A stretch of 57,848 nt of DNA, taken from the IMG/VR virus record IMGVR_UViG_3300042543_000614, positions 1 through 57,848 of that record; one strand, given 5' to 3'. This document shows positions 1 to 8,483 of this stretch, in pieces (the stretch's first letter is position 1; each line of letters begins with the position of its first letter). The translations under genes were made by a program, and so were the position numbers. The notes under the pieces were generated by a model. The model ran no database searches. It was not told where the DNA came from and saw only the letters and a program-made list of their open reading frames with translations. The stretch comes from a virus.

Positions 1-234
1 CACCCCGCTTCAGGCAACGATGGCAGCCCCGGGAGGGGCGGGCCGGAGCGGCAGCGCTTTTCTAGGCTCCGGGAAATCTCCCGCCGCCCCAGGCCGCAAC
101 CGTTCTGATGGCTGACACCTTTTCCTTAGATAGCGGCAGCAGAGCGCTCGATTCGTGGTAGGGTCTGCCTATCGGAAGCGCCGGGCAAGGCCCGCCACCG
201 ATCACCCCATCGCCCGGCACTGGCCGGAGGAACC

Positions 235-609
235 ATGGCAACCAATCTCACCACTATTGCCGGCACCGCAGGCCGCATCTCCGGCACCACCGCCCGGGGC
301 CTGCTCTGGCTCAACGAACAGATCGACTGGGCCGAGGTAGCCCAGATCGTGCTACGCGGACTGCAGGTTTTGATCGTGCTCACCCTGCTGGCAGGTCATT
401 ACTGCCGCCGAGCCTGGGATCACCTGCCTGCGCTCAGTGAGCAGCTGGGCCGCTGGTATGCCGGCCTGATGGCGCCCGCTGCTGTTGAGCTTGCCTCCGC
501 GCCAGTGACGCAGATGCAGCTCCTGCTGGCGCCGATCACGGCCACAATGGCCGCGGCCCGAGAGGCACTGGAGCGGCTTGTGCGGCGCCTCTATCCCGTG
601 CTGGCCTGA
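235..609 (+). CDS. Small hypothetical protein with a possible membrane segment
   Basis: A 124-aa protein of unknown function. The ATG at 235 is preceded by GGAGGAACC, a good Shine-Dalgarno sequence at normal spacing, which fixes the start. A hydrophobic stretch at about residues 40-55 (VLRGLQVLIVLTLLAG) could be one membrane segment; the C-terminal half is an alanine-rich amphipathic helix ending in a basic patch (RLVRRLYPVLA). It runs against the flow of the head genes and ends one base from the convergent gpF-like gene, so it looks like an independently expressed accessory gene. A membrane role is inference only. Confidence 0.6.
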   Translation: MATNLTTIAGTAGRISGTTARGLLWLNEQIDWAEVAQIVLRGLQVLIVLTLLAGHYCRRAWDHLPALSEQLGRWYAGLMAPAAVELASAPVTQMQLLLAPITATMAAAREALERLVRRLYPVLA

Positions 610-1995
610 TCACACCTCCAGCTCCGCCACCTCAGTGACCATGGCCTCGTAGGCCTCGCGAGCGGCGGCATTGATCCATCCCCTGGAGGGGGTCCACACC
701 GGATCCCCTGATGGCCAGGGCCTGGCGCCGCCGTTTGCCGGGTTGTTGGCCTGGTTCGGCCGGGGTGTGGTGGCCGGCAGGGCGGTGCGCTCCATCAGCG
801 GGAAGTCGCCCGGGCCGCGGGGCTCACCGGTGCCGCCGATCGGCCGCCAGGGCCTGCTGCTGGCCTGGTCGTACTTCTGCCGCGTCGCCGCGGCCAGGGC
901 CTGCTGCTGCGCCTCCCATCGCTCGCCGCGGCCGCTGGCCAGCTCGTTCTGGATCACCAGGGCCTCGAGGGTGATCGGGGACAGGGCGCAACGGCAGTTC
1001 GGGTGCGCGGGGGTCTTCACGCTGCCGGCGTAGTAGAGGCATCCCATGCGGGGCGCACACCACTCACAGACCCGATCGTCGGCCGTGGCGACCCACCGCA
1101 CAAAGCCGGCCCCAACACGGCGGAAAGTGCGCTCGCGGGCCTCGCCGGCGGCGATGTGGGTTTCGGTGCGTGCCACGGTCTCGGCCCGGTTGCGGAAGGC
1201 GTCGTTGATGTGGGGCAGGCGGGCCTTGAGGGTGCGGGCCAGCGTGCGGCTGTCCACGCCGGTGGCCAACTGGGTGGCGGTCTCGAACTGCACCGTGTCG
1301 CCCCAGTCACGCCACCAGCGGAAGAAGTAGTCCTTCGAGGCGCGCACCCGCTCATCGGTGGCAGTGTTGCGCTGGCGCCGGTAGTTGGCGCTGAGGCTCT
1401 GGAAGTCGCGCTCGGCCGCGGCGATGGTGGCGCCCATGTTGAGCAGCCTGGTGAAACTCTGGCCCTCCTGGTAGGGGCTGCCCGGGGCGGGCGCATCGGT
1501 GGGGGCCGGAGGGGCGGCGGGCGGCAGCTGGGGGTCCTGCAGGGCCGGGTGCCGGCCGGAGAGCACGGCGGCCGGGGGGAGCATGTCGCGCGAGAGCTCG
1601 AGGGCGTACTCGGTCCCCAGGTCCTGGGCCTTGTTGTAGAGCTCCGTGAGCTCACGGTTGAGGGCTGTGTTGGCGGCCCGGGCGGCCGGGAAGCGGTTGA
1701 TGATCGCCTGCAGGTCCTGGGCGAGCTGGCCCTGTAGGTAGAGGCTGGCCTGGTTTTTCTGCAGGGGGGTGATGGGCACCGGGCCGCCGGGGGTGCTGCC
1801 GAGGAATGCGCCGGGGGTGGTGGCCGGGTCGTACTCGGGCTGCTCCGCGATCCGCTCCAGGCGATCGGTGATGCTTCGGATGGTGCGGCGCAGGGCCTCA
1901 TCGAAGATCCCGCGCAGCTTGCGAAGCTGCCGATCCTCCAGGCCCCGCAACTGCTGGTCGAGCTCCTCGAGCAGCTCCAGGGACCGGTCAGCCAT
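610..1995 (-). CDS. Head morphogenesis protein, Mu gpF / SPP1 gp7-like
   Basis: Minor head protein of 461 aa that in relatives binds the portal-proximal capsid. The diagnostic C-terminal half of the family is present: RTETHIAAGEARERTFRRVG followed by the Cys/His cluster DDRVCEWCAPRMGC and PAHPNCRCAL at about residues 280-345. The N-terminal half is charged and helical. Beyond the conserved domain is a roughly 110-residue Pro/Gly-rich tail. Its start overlaps the end of the upstream polyvalent gene by 8 bases, so translation is probably coupled. Portal then minor head protein is the usual order in tailed phages. Confidence 0.9.
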   Translation of the reverse strand: MADRSLELLEELDQQLRGLEDRQLRKLRGIFDEALRRTIRSITDRLERIAEQPEYDPATTPGAFLGSTPGGPVPITPLQKNQASLYLQGQLAQDLQAIINRFPAARAANTALNRELTELYNKAQDLGTEYALELSRDMLPPAAVLSGRHPALQDPQLPPAAPPAPTDAPAPGSPYQEGQSFTRLLNMGATIAAAERDFQSLSANYRRQRNTATDERVRASKDYFFRWWRDWGDTVQFETATQLATGVDSRTLARTLKARLPHINDAFRNRAETVARTETHIAAGEARERTFRRVGAGFVRWVATADDRVCEWCAPRMGCLYYAGSVKTPAHPNCRCALSPITLEALVIQNELASGRGERWEAQQQALAAATRQKYDQASSRPWRPIGGTGEPRGPGDFPLMERTALPATTPRPNQANNPANGGARPWPSGDPVWTPSRGWINAAAREAYEAMVTEVAELEV

Positions 1996-4777
1996 TCAGG
2001 GGAGAGAAGCGCGCCCGCAGGGCATCCAGGCGGGCCTCGAGGGCGGAATCCATCAGAGCCTTCACGCTGTTCTTCATGCTGACGAGCTTCTCGAACACCT
2101 TCCGATCACCGCCGGCATCCGGGTGGTGCTTCATGGCCAGCTTGCGGAAGGCCTTGTCCACGTCGGCTTTGGTGGCCTTTTTCGGATCTAGGCCGAAGGC
2201 CACCCAGGGGCGGAAGTTCTTCAGGATGTCCACCCCGTTGATCACGCTGCCGCCGTCCTTGAGACCGCGCTCATCCCTTGGGACCGAGACGAACCGGCGG
2301 TAGAGCTGGCGCCACTCCTCCTCGGCGTTCTTGCCCTTGAGGGTGCGGGGCTTGTCACCCACCACCGACTGCTGAAAGTTCTTGTTGGCCATCAGGGCGG
2401 CCGTGCTCTTCACGTTGAACGACTTGAAAACCGCCGATCGCATCTCCCTGATGGTCATGGGCTTGGCCGTGCTGGCGGGGCCCTTCCCTTGGCCCTCCGA
2501 TGCCTTCTCACTTCCTCCCCTGCTGGAGGGGGCCTCCTTGGCCCTGGCGTCACCGCTGACAGCAGGGCCGCCTTCCTTGCCAGCCGCCAGGGCGAGGATC
2601 CGCGTCATCTTCTGCTGATTGGCGCCGCTGGGGGTCTTGCGGCAGACCTTGCCCATCGCAATGCAGCTGGCGCCGCAGCTGTAGCCCGTGCGGCACTGCC
2701 GCTTCACGGCATCGATGCGCTGCGTGGCCATCGCCTCACGGATCAGCCGCTGGATTCGCTGCTCACGGCTGTCGGTGCGGCGCTTCATGCTGCCGAAGGT
2801 GTTGGTGCCCACGGCCTTCATCAGCTCATCCAATGCGGGGGCCATCTTCGCGATCTGCTCCTTGTTGGGCCACAGGGGGCTCTCACCGCCCAGGCCGGAG
2901 AGGTAGGTGTTCTCCTGCCCCTTGGTCTTCAGCTTGTGCTGCACGTACCGCTCGAAGGTGCGGGCAAACACCTCACGGCCTGAGGTCCAATAGTTCCACT
3001 GGCCTTTGCTTTTCTGTGGGGTGATGCCGTATTCCCGCAGCCCTTCCCTGAGGGTCTGGGAATAGTCGGTGTCCTTGATGGCATTGCGGACCCCATCCAT
3101 GGCTTTCCAGACAGGATCATCCTCTTGGCTGGCGTGGCCTCTGGTGCCATCCCAGAACCTGGGGCTGGTCTGCTCGCTCAGGTAGGTGTCGCCGGTCTTC
3201 GCGAAAAATTGGCCCCTCGGAGATCGCGCCCCGATGTAGTCATCGAGGGCGTGCCCCCATTCATGGGCCAGGGTGCCAACACCGTTCTTCCGGGTGATGT
3301 TGATCACCTTTGTCCCCGGCTCGTAGTGTGCCGCGGCCCGACCCTTACCTCTGGCTCCGAAGGCCAGGCCCAGCTGGCCGTCCAGCGAGATGGCCCGATC
3401 TGGGAGCCCCGTCACGTCCGCCAGGTCGACCAGGGCCTCGGCGGTCTTGCGCAGGTGGTGGGCCCTTTCTTCATCGGTGACGCTGTTGCCGAACTGCAGG
3501 CCCCGCATTCCCATTCGGTTGGCGAGCACCGTGGTGGACCCGGCCGGCGTGTCATCGACACCCAGGGCGCGGCCGCCAGTGCGGACCGCCCTCTTCACGT
3601 AGAGGTCGGCGGCGTTGATGGTCGGCCCGCCGCGCTGCACCCCGGTGACCTTGTCAATCGAGGCCCCTCCCAGGATCTCCTGTGTGGCGTTGCGCATCAC
3701 ATCCGCCAGCTCAGCGGTGCTCTTCCCGTCGTTGGCCTTTTTGAGGCGGACCCCCAGGGTGTTGATCTGCCCGGTAACTGACGTTTTGGAGTAGCTGCCT
3801 CTGCTGGCCTTGTTGGTGAGATCCACCAAGGAGTTGGCCAGGGGGTTGAACGGGTCAGCGGTGTTCTTGGTCCGATCACCCCTGATGGCGGCGATCCGGT
3901 CGACGGTGGCCCGGGAGATTTCCGCCAGCATGTCGCGGGGGTCGGCATCGTCCCGCCGCTTGTCGATGATGCCCTTCACCTCCTGCAGGTGGTTGTAGTA
4001 GAGCTCCCGCATCTCGGCCGGGGATTTCTTGCCCGGATAGCTGCCCCGTTCGTAGGCCGCAAACGCCTTGTCGGTGTAGGGCTGGGCCGGGAACGACTTC
4101 AGCGCCAAGTGGCCCGCCAGGCGGGTGAGGTAGTTGGCGTTGGTGAGGCCTTCCGTCAGGTCGAGCGGCTCGGCTTTGAGCAGCTTGTCTCGGGTGACCA
4201 TGGCCGCGGCCGTGCCATCGGCTTCTGCTTCCGCCAGTGTTCGCCACTGGTTGGCCTTGTGCCGAGCGGAGCCCTTCAGGTCTTCCCCGACATTCCCCAC
4301 AGTTGACGGCCTGGCGAACTCGTAGTCCGGATCCGCTGCCTTGGCGGCCCGATCGGCCTCACCCCGGGGGGTGCCGGCCGGCGCCATGGGGCGATCGCCG
4401 GCGCTTGGGCGTGGCTGGCGGGCCTGTGCGGCGGCCTTGGCCGCGGCCTCTGCCGCCTGTGCCGCTTGGGCCTTCTCTGCCGCGGCCTGCTGGCGTACCC
4501 CCCGCAGCTGGCCCGCTTTCTCCCCCCGGCGGGTGGCGATACCCTCGGCAAGCTCACCGGCCTCCTTGGCCTTCACCGGGGCAATGCCGCGCTGGCTGGA
4601 GGCGCCCCCGGCCGCCAGGGCCAGCAGGCGCTTGAGGCGTTCCTTCCCGATCGCCGACCCCGGGCTGGTGCGGCATTCCTTCCGCAGGGAGATGCAGGTG
4701 CTCCCGCAGCTGTAGCCCGTGCGGCACTGCCGTTTGAGGGCGTCAATTCGCTGCTGCAGGCTGTCAGCCAGGTTCAT
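1988..4777 (-). CDS. Polyvalent protein: two Cys motifs, LPD1-like metalloprotease domain and C-terminal J-domain
   Basis: A 929-aa multidomain protein between portal and gpF. Visible in order: a four-Cys motif C-x5-C-x3-C-x6-C at residues 18-35 (QCRTGYSCG); an Ala/Lys/Gln-rich helical linker at about 70-150; an LPD1-type domain (large polyvalent protein-associated domain 1) at about 421-516, with GMRGLQFGN, LGLAFGARGKG and a zincin-like HEWGH at 505-509; a second copy of the four-Cys motif at 695-712; and a J-domain at about 860-915 with the HPD tripeptide at 885-887. LPD1 domains are known in polyvalent proteins thought to enter the host with DNA. A protein delivered with the genome that recruits host DnaK through the J-domain is inference. 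The start overlaps the portal stop by 4 bases (ATGA). Confidence 0.8.
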   Translation of the reverse strand: MNLADSLQQRIDALKRQCRTGYSCGSTCISLRKECRTSPGSAIGKERLKRLLALAAGGASSQRGIAPVKAKEAGELAEGIATRRGEKAGQLRGVRQQAAAEKAQAAQAAEAAAKAAAQARQPRPSAGDRPMAPAGTPRGEADRAAKAADPDYEFARPSTVGNVGEDLKGSARHKANQWRTLAEAEADGTAAAMVTRDKLLKAEPLDLTEGLTNANYLTRLAGHLALKSFPAQPYTDKAFAAYERGSYPGKKSPAEMRELYYNHLQEVKGIIDKRRDDADPRDMLAEISRATVDRIAAIRGDRTKNTADPFNPLANSLVDLTNKASRGSYSKTSVTGQINTLGVRLKKANDGKSTAELADVMRNATQEILGGASIDKVTGVQRGGPTINAADLYVKRAVRTGGRALGVDDTPAGSTTVLANRMGMRGLQFGNSVTDEERAHHLRKTAEALVDLADVTGLPDRAISLDGQLGLAFGARGKGRAAAHYEPGTKVINITRKNGVGTLAHEWGHALDDYIGARSPRGQFFAKTGDTYLSEQTSPRFWDGTRGHASQEDDPVWKAMDGVRNAIKDTDYSQTLREGLREYGITPQKSKGQWNYWTSGREVFARTFERYVQHKLKTKGQENTYLSGLGGESPLWPNKEQIAKMAPALDELMKAVGTNTFGSMKRRTDSREQRIQRLIREAMATQRIDAVKRQCRTGYSCGASCIAMGKVCRKTPSGANQQKMTRILALAAGKEGGPAVSGDARAKEAPSSRGGSEKASEGQGKGPASTAKPMTIREMRSAVFKSFNVKSTAALMANKNFQQSVVGDKPRTLKGKNAEEEWRQLYRRFVSVPRDERGLKDGGSVINGVDILKNFRPWVAFGLDPKKATKADVDKAFRKLAMKHHPDAGGDRKVFEKLVSMKNSVKALMDSALEARLDALRARFSPLNG

Positions 4778-6810
4778 TTCTCTGCTCCATGCACTGAAAC
4801 GTAGGCATCACATACAGCGCCCATCGCCACCAGGTCGACGCCATCGATTCGGCGGATGGTGGCATTGGCGCCGATGGCATCACGGATCCCCCGCTGGTGC
4901 TGGTGGCCTAGGGCCAGCAAGTAGGCGCCGGTGGAGGGCTCGAACACCTCCCAGGCGCCGCTCAAATCCGGCCCCACCGCCACGGGGTAGGGGAGGGTCT
5001 GGCCGTAGGGGCCCTGCAGGCGGCCGATGCCCGGGCCATCCATCCGCACGCTCACACCGAGGATCTGATGCACCTGGCCGGTGGCATCGTTGCGGGGCTC
5101 CTCATCCCGGCGGCGCTTGCGGCGGCCGCGGTGCTCGGTGATCTGCTCGGCCAGGGCCTGGGCCCGTTCTTCGCAATCGTCGCACCAGGGTTCGTCGTCC
5201 GCACGGACAGGCAACCTGCAATTCACTGTGCGGAGCCGGATCCTGTGATCCGTCTGCTCATCGTCGGCATCGGTGCGGGGCGGGGTCTCGGGCGGCGCGG
5301 CGCCCTCCAGGGCCGCCTCATCGCCGGCGGCCTGAGCCTCCCCGGGCGGGGCCGCGGCTGGATCGCCCTCGAGCGTGCCGCCAAACTCCACCGGGTCATC
5401 CTGCTCCGGCTGGGGAATGGAACCATCCGCCTCGCGGTTCAACAGGGTGGTGTCCAGGGAGAAGCGGGGCTTCCCGAACCTCGCGAGCGCCACCTCGTTG
5501 GGCTGCAGTACGCGGGCCTGGATGTATTGGCTGTCGGCCCCGGCCACCTTCTGGCGCAGCTCGGCCTGTTCGTCCTCGGTGGGGGTGTAGGTGGGCCGAA
5601 AGGTGATCTCCCAGTCGGCGGGCAGGGCCTTGCCCTTCCAGGGGCCATCAGAGCAGGCCATCACCAGCTCGTAGATGTGCTGGAGGGGTTCTTTGAGGTG
5701 CTGGGCCTGCCAGTCGGCCACCTCGTTTCCGAAGGCCGCCTGTTCGCTGCGGCCATCGGCGCCGAGGCCCGAAGGGCTCTCGCCCCATAGCAGGGTGTGG
5801 GGCAGGCCGCTGGCGCCGGTGATCTCGGATTTCAGGCTGGTGAGGATGTCGGCGATACCGGCGGCCGAGCGGTTGAGGTTGGTCAGCTCCTCGTTGTCGT
5901 TCAGCAGGTAGGCGCCGATGGTGGAGCGGGCCAGGGCATTGGCCTGCAGTCGCGCGCGCAGCTTGTCTTCGCCACCGGCGGCGAGCATGTTGGAGAGGCC
6001 CGGCAGCTTGTGCACCACCAGGTCGAAGTCGTGCAGGATGTCGGCGGCGCTCTGCTGGCCGGTCTCGTAGCGCTTGAACACGTCCCAGATCAGATCCACC
6101 ACCGAGACGCCCCACCACTGCCGCTCCTGCTGCGAGCGCCAGGAGCAGGGCATGCCCTCGATGCGGATCACCCGGCTGCTGTGGATGTCGATCTGGGTGG
6201 CATCGGTGAGGCCGAGGCCGGCGCTGGTGACTTGCTTGGCACCGGCCTGCTCGTTCAGCTTCTGGAGGTCGCGATCGGCCTGGGTCCAGAACCAGTAGCG
6301 CTCCGGTTCCCCGATCCCTGACCAGCCGGCAGCGGGGTAGAGGCGCCAGCGATCGATCGGGTAGAGGCCATGGATGGTGCGCAGCCGCTTGAGATTCAGC
6401 GGCTGATCGATCGGCGTGCGGTCGTCGGCAATCACGATGATCGCGCCGCCGCCGTAGAGGCGGCTGTAGGTGGCGGCCTGGGCCAGGGCCTGGCGGAGGT
6501 GCAGCTTCTCGCTCCAGCCGACCACATCATCGAGCTGCTTTTTCATGCGGCTGGAGGTTTCATCCCCCACGCTCAAATCCCAGCCGCTGCGGGTGCCCTG
6601 CTGGGGGAGCTTTTCGACGATGCGGCGGATCAGCCAGCTCTGTTCGTAGAGGGCATCAATGGCCCTTTCTGTGAGGATGCGCGAGCGCTTGACGCCGATT
6701 GCCTCGTTGCGGTCCTTGGCGGTGCCCAGGCCGGTGAGCACATTGATGAGCGCACCATCAAGGCGATACCCGCCGCCGGGATCATTCGACTGCAGGAAAC
6801 CGATCGCCAC
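4774..6810 (-). CDS. Portal protein, DUF1073 (PF06381)-like, with long C-terminal extension
   Basis: Forms the dodecameric DNA gate at one capsid vertex. The N-terminal 450 residues fit the DUF1073 portal family: an early GLGTAKDRNEA segment, QSWLIRRIVEKLPQQGTRSG, AATYSRLYGGGAIIVIADD, and the GLPHTLLWGESPSGLGADG segment typical of these portals near residue 340. At 678 aa it is longer than usual. Residues from about 480 on form an acidic, low-complexity linker with two CxxC-like cysteines, then a small globular region of unknown role. The family is also named anti-CBASS Acb1-like, but I see no pair of HxT/S catalytic motifs, so a portal role is favoured. It is followed by the polyvalent gene with a 4-base overlap. 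Confidence 0.85.
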   Translation of the reverse strand: MAIGFLQSNDPGGGYRLDGALINVLTGLGTAKDRNEAIGVKRSRILTERAIDALYEQSWLIRRIVEKLPQQGTRSGWDLSVGDETSSRMKKQLDDVVGWSEKLHLRQALAQAATYSRLYGGGAIIVIADDRTPIDQPLNLKRLRTIHGLYPIDRWRLYPAAGWSGIGEPERYWFWTQADRDLQKLNEQAGAKQVTSAGLGLTDATQIDIHSSRVIRIEGMPCSWRSQQERQWWGVSVVDLIWDVFKRYETGQQSAADILHDFDLVVHKLPGLSNMLAAGGEDKLRARLQANALARSTIGAYLLNDNEELTNLNRSAAGIADILTSLKSEITGASGLPHTLLWGESPSGLGADGRSEQAAFGNEVADWQAQHLKEPLQHIYELVMACSDGPWKGKALPADWEITFRPTYTPTEDEQAELRQKVAGADSQYIQARVLQPNEVALARFGKPRFSLDTTLLNREADGSIPQPEQDDPVEFGGTLEGDPAAAPPGEAQAAGDEAALEGAAPPETPPRTDADDEQTDHRIRLRTVNCRLPVRADDEPWCDDCEERAQALAEQITEHRGRRKRRRDEEPRNDATGQVHQILGVSVRMDGPGIGRLQGPYGQTLPYPVAVGPDLSGAWEVFEPSTGAYLLALGHQHQRGIRDAIGANATIRRIDGVDLVAMGAVCDAYVSVHGAEK

Positions 6811-6859
6811 GGGCCGATGCGCACAGGGCCAGGGTAGGCCTTATCACACAGGGACAACC

Positions 6860-6900
6860 TTGGCTGGGGATGTTACAACCCATAGGCTGGTAGAACATCC
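6860..6900 (+). promoter_or_regulatory. Candidate promoter with inverted-repeat operator for the sigma-factor cassette
   Basis: TTGGCT (6860-6865), a 17-base spacer and TAGGCT (6883-6888) resemble a sigma-70 promoter in the divergent gap before the sigma-factor gene. A perfect 7-bp inverted repeat, GGATGTT (6868-6874) and AACATCC (6894-6900), straddles the -10 box, the geometry expected for a repressor operator. Seen in the sequence; activity is inference. Confidence 0.45.
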
Positions 6901-6911
6901 GACCTATCCCG

Positions 6912-7910
6912 GTGAGCTCGCCGCTGGACGCGATGATGAAGGCCTACGGGCGGCTGCCGATCCCCACCAGGGAGGAGCAGGTGCTGCTGGGCCGGAAGAT
7001 TCGCGCCTGGCTGGACTGGGAGCCATCGCTCGAGGAGCAACAGCAGGGCATCACCGAACCCCCGAAGCGGCTGCGGCGGGCTGGGGAGCGGGCGCGGGAG
7101 CAGTTGATCAGCAGAAACATGCTGCTGGTGGCGGACCAGGCCCGCTCATTTTCGGTGAGCTCCACGCCGGCGCTGGAGCTGCAGGATCTGATCCAGGAGG
7201 GTGCGATCGGGCTATGCAGGGCGGCGGAGCTGTTTGATCCGGCCCTGGGCTATGCCTTCTCCACCTATGCGGTGCTGTGGATCCGGCAAAGCATGACGCG
7301 GCTGGTACATGGCTCTGGAGCCATCCATATCCCCACGAAACGATCCCAGGCGATGCACGGGCTGCGGAAGTGGTGCGAGGCCTTCAGTGCGGAAGAGGGG
7401 AGGCCTCCCACCGATGCCGAGCAACTGGCAGCAGGCATCACCGGCGTGCAGCGGCCCGGTGATCTGGTAATCCTGCGCCAGGCGGCGGCCGTCTACCAGC
7501 TGCGCTCTCTCGATGTGGTGATGGGTGATGAGGATGGCGACACCTGGTTGAGCACCGTGGCGGCCCCTGCAGATGATCCGCAGCCAACCGCCAGCAACAG
7601 GGAGTTGGATCAGGTACTGCAGATGCTGCAGCCCTGGCCGGTGCTGCAGGAGGTGATGGAACGGCGGCTGGCAGGCCAGACATTCTGGGAGATCAGCCTG
7701 GCAATGGGAATGAGCGAGCGGGCGGCGATTCGCCGCGGACGACAGGCGCTGGCGATGGCGCAGCTGTTGGCGCGCAACAGCGCCATGGGGGATGAGCTGC
7801 AGGAGGAGGAGGTGGATTCTGATGAACCGCCAGCGGAAACTGCGCCGGCGCCGCCGCAGCATGTGGTGTACGTGCAGCCGTCCCTCCTGCCAGAGCCTGT
7901 ACCCGCCTAG
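6912..7910 (+). CDS. RNA polymerase sigma-70 family factor
   Basis: A 332-aa phage-encoded sigma factor. Region 1.2 is seen near residues 8-35 (RLPIPTREEQVLLG). Region 2 covers about 58-150, including LQDLIQEGAIGLCRAAELFD and GYAFSTYAVLWIRQSMTR, the core-binding and -10-recognition helices. A region-3-like stretch follows, and a region-4-like HTH lies near 250-285 (TFWEISLAMGMSERAAIRRG). It looks most like cyanobacterial primary-type sigma factors, though region 4 is divergent. The start is GTG at 6912 with a weak ribosome site; an ATG at 6933 is an alternative. It heads a plus-strand cassette with a LexA-like wHTH and two NblA-like genes, and could redirect host polymerase to phage promoters. 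Confidence 0.85.
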   Translation: MSSPLDAMMKAYGRLPIPTREEQVLLGRKIRAWLDWEPSLEEQQQGITEPPKRLRRAGERAREQLISRNMLLVADQARSFSVSSTPALELQDLIQEGAIGLCRAAELFDPALGYAFSTYAVLWIRQSMTRLVHGSGAIHIPTKRSQAMHGLRKWCEAFSAEEGRPPTDAEQLAAGITGVQRPGDLVILRQAAAVYQLRSLDVVMGDEDGDTWLSTVAAPADDPQPTASNRELDQVLQMLQPWPVLQEVMERRLAGQTFWEISLAMGMSERAAIRRGRQALAMAQLLARNSAMGDELQEEEVDSDEPPAETAPAPPQHVVYVQPSLLPEPVPA

Positions 7911-7965
7911 CACGTATGTTCCATTCCGGGGTAAAGTCGACCCGAAACCAGTCCATCACGATTTC

Positions 7966-8238
7966 ATGCGGGCACAGGCGCAACACCCCGAAGTCACCTC
8001 GGAGAGGGAGAAGGCGCTGACGGAGATGCAGCAGCGCACCCTGAATGCAGTTCGGGCCTACATCGATGCCAACGGCATCAGCCCCACCCTGAAAGATCTG
8101 AAGGCAGCGCTGGGGCTCTCATCTCTTAGCCCGGTGCAGTTCCACCTGAGGAACCTGCAGGCTGCCGGGGCGATCGAGCAGCGCCGTGGTGTGCCCCGCT
8201 CGATTCGGGTGTTGTGGCCCCGCCCTGAGGTGGCCTGA
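7966..8238 (+). CDS. LexA-like winged-helix DNA-binding protein (no peptidase domain)
   Basis: A 90-aa protein consisting of the LexA N-terminal DNA-binding domain alone: MQQRTLNAVRAYIDANG, then ISPTLKDLKAALGLSS, then VQFHLRNLQAAGAIEQRRG, matching the three helices and wing of LexA. There is no Ser/Lys autoprotease domain, so it would not be cleaved on RecA activation. Possible roles are to compete with host LexA or to regulate the cassette. ATG 7966 is chosen as the first Met after the sigma gene; the same frame is open further upstream but overlaps that gene. The stop overlaps the next start (TGATG), so translation is coupled. Confidence 0.7.
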   Translation: MRAQAQHPEVTSEREKALTEMQQRTLNAVRAYIDANGISPTLKDLKAALGLSSLSPVQFHLRNLQAAGAIEQRRGVPRSIRVLWPRPEVA

Positions 8239-8483
8239 TGGGCTGGGAGCCGTTGCCAGGGGTGCCGGCTGAACCTGGGCCCATTGCGCTCACAGACGCC
8301 CAGGCTTTCGAGGTGGAGCGGTTTTCCCGGGCCATTGATGCCACCTCTGACCTGGAAGCTCTGCCGGGCCTGTGCAAGCAGCTGTTGCAGGCCTGGATGA
8401 CACAGAAGTCTGTGACCTGCTGGGTCATGCGTCAAAACCTGTCAGAGCCTGCTCTAAACCACCGGATTTTGGAGGATTTCTGA
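8238..8483 (+). CDS. Small NblA-like protein, copy 1 (tentative)
   Basis: An 81-aa protein with one helical core at about residues 17-70: LTDAQAFEVERFSRAID, then LCKQLLQAWMTQK and WVMRQNL. The spacing of Leu, Phe, Gln and the Met-x-x-K ending resembles NblA, the small cyanobacterial adaptor that targets phycobilisomes for Clp proteolysis and is known from some freshwater cyanophages. The match is by eye and imperfect; an unrelated small helical protein remains possible. It is joined by TGATG overlaps to both the LexA-like gene and the second NblA-like gene. Confidence 0.5.
   Translation: MGWEPLPGVPAEPGPIALTDAQAFEVERFSRAIDATSDLEALPGLCKQLLQAWMTQKSVTCWVMRQNLSEPALNHRILEDF

Noticed and set aside
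1003-1737. Plus-strand open frame opposite the gpF-like gene
   Set aside because: Repetitive Gly/Ala/Val composition typical of an antisense shadow.
4774-6810. Portal gene as an anti-CBASS Acb1 nuclease
   Set aside because: The family name overlaps, but the paired HxT/S catalytic motifs were not seen, and the length, segments and position fit a portal.
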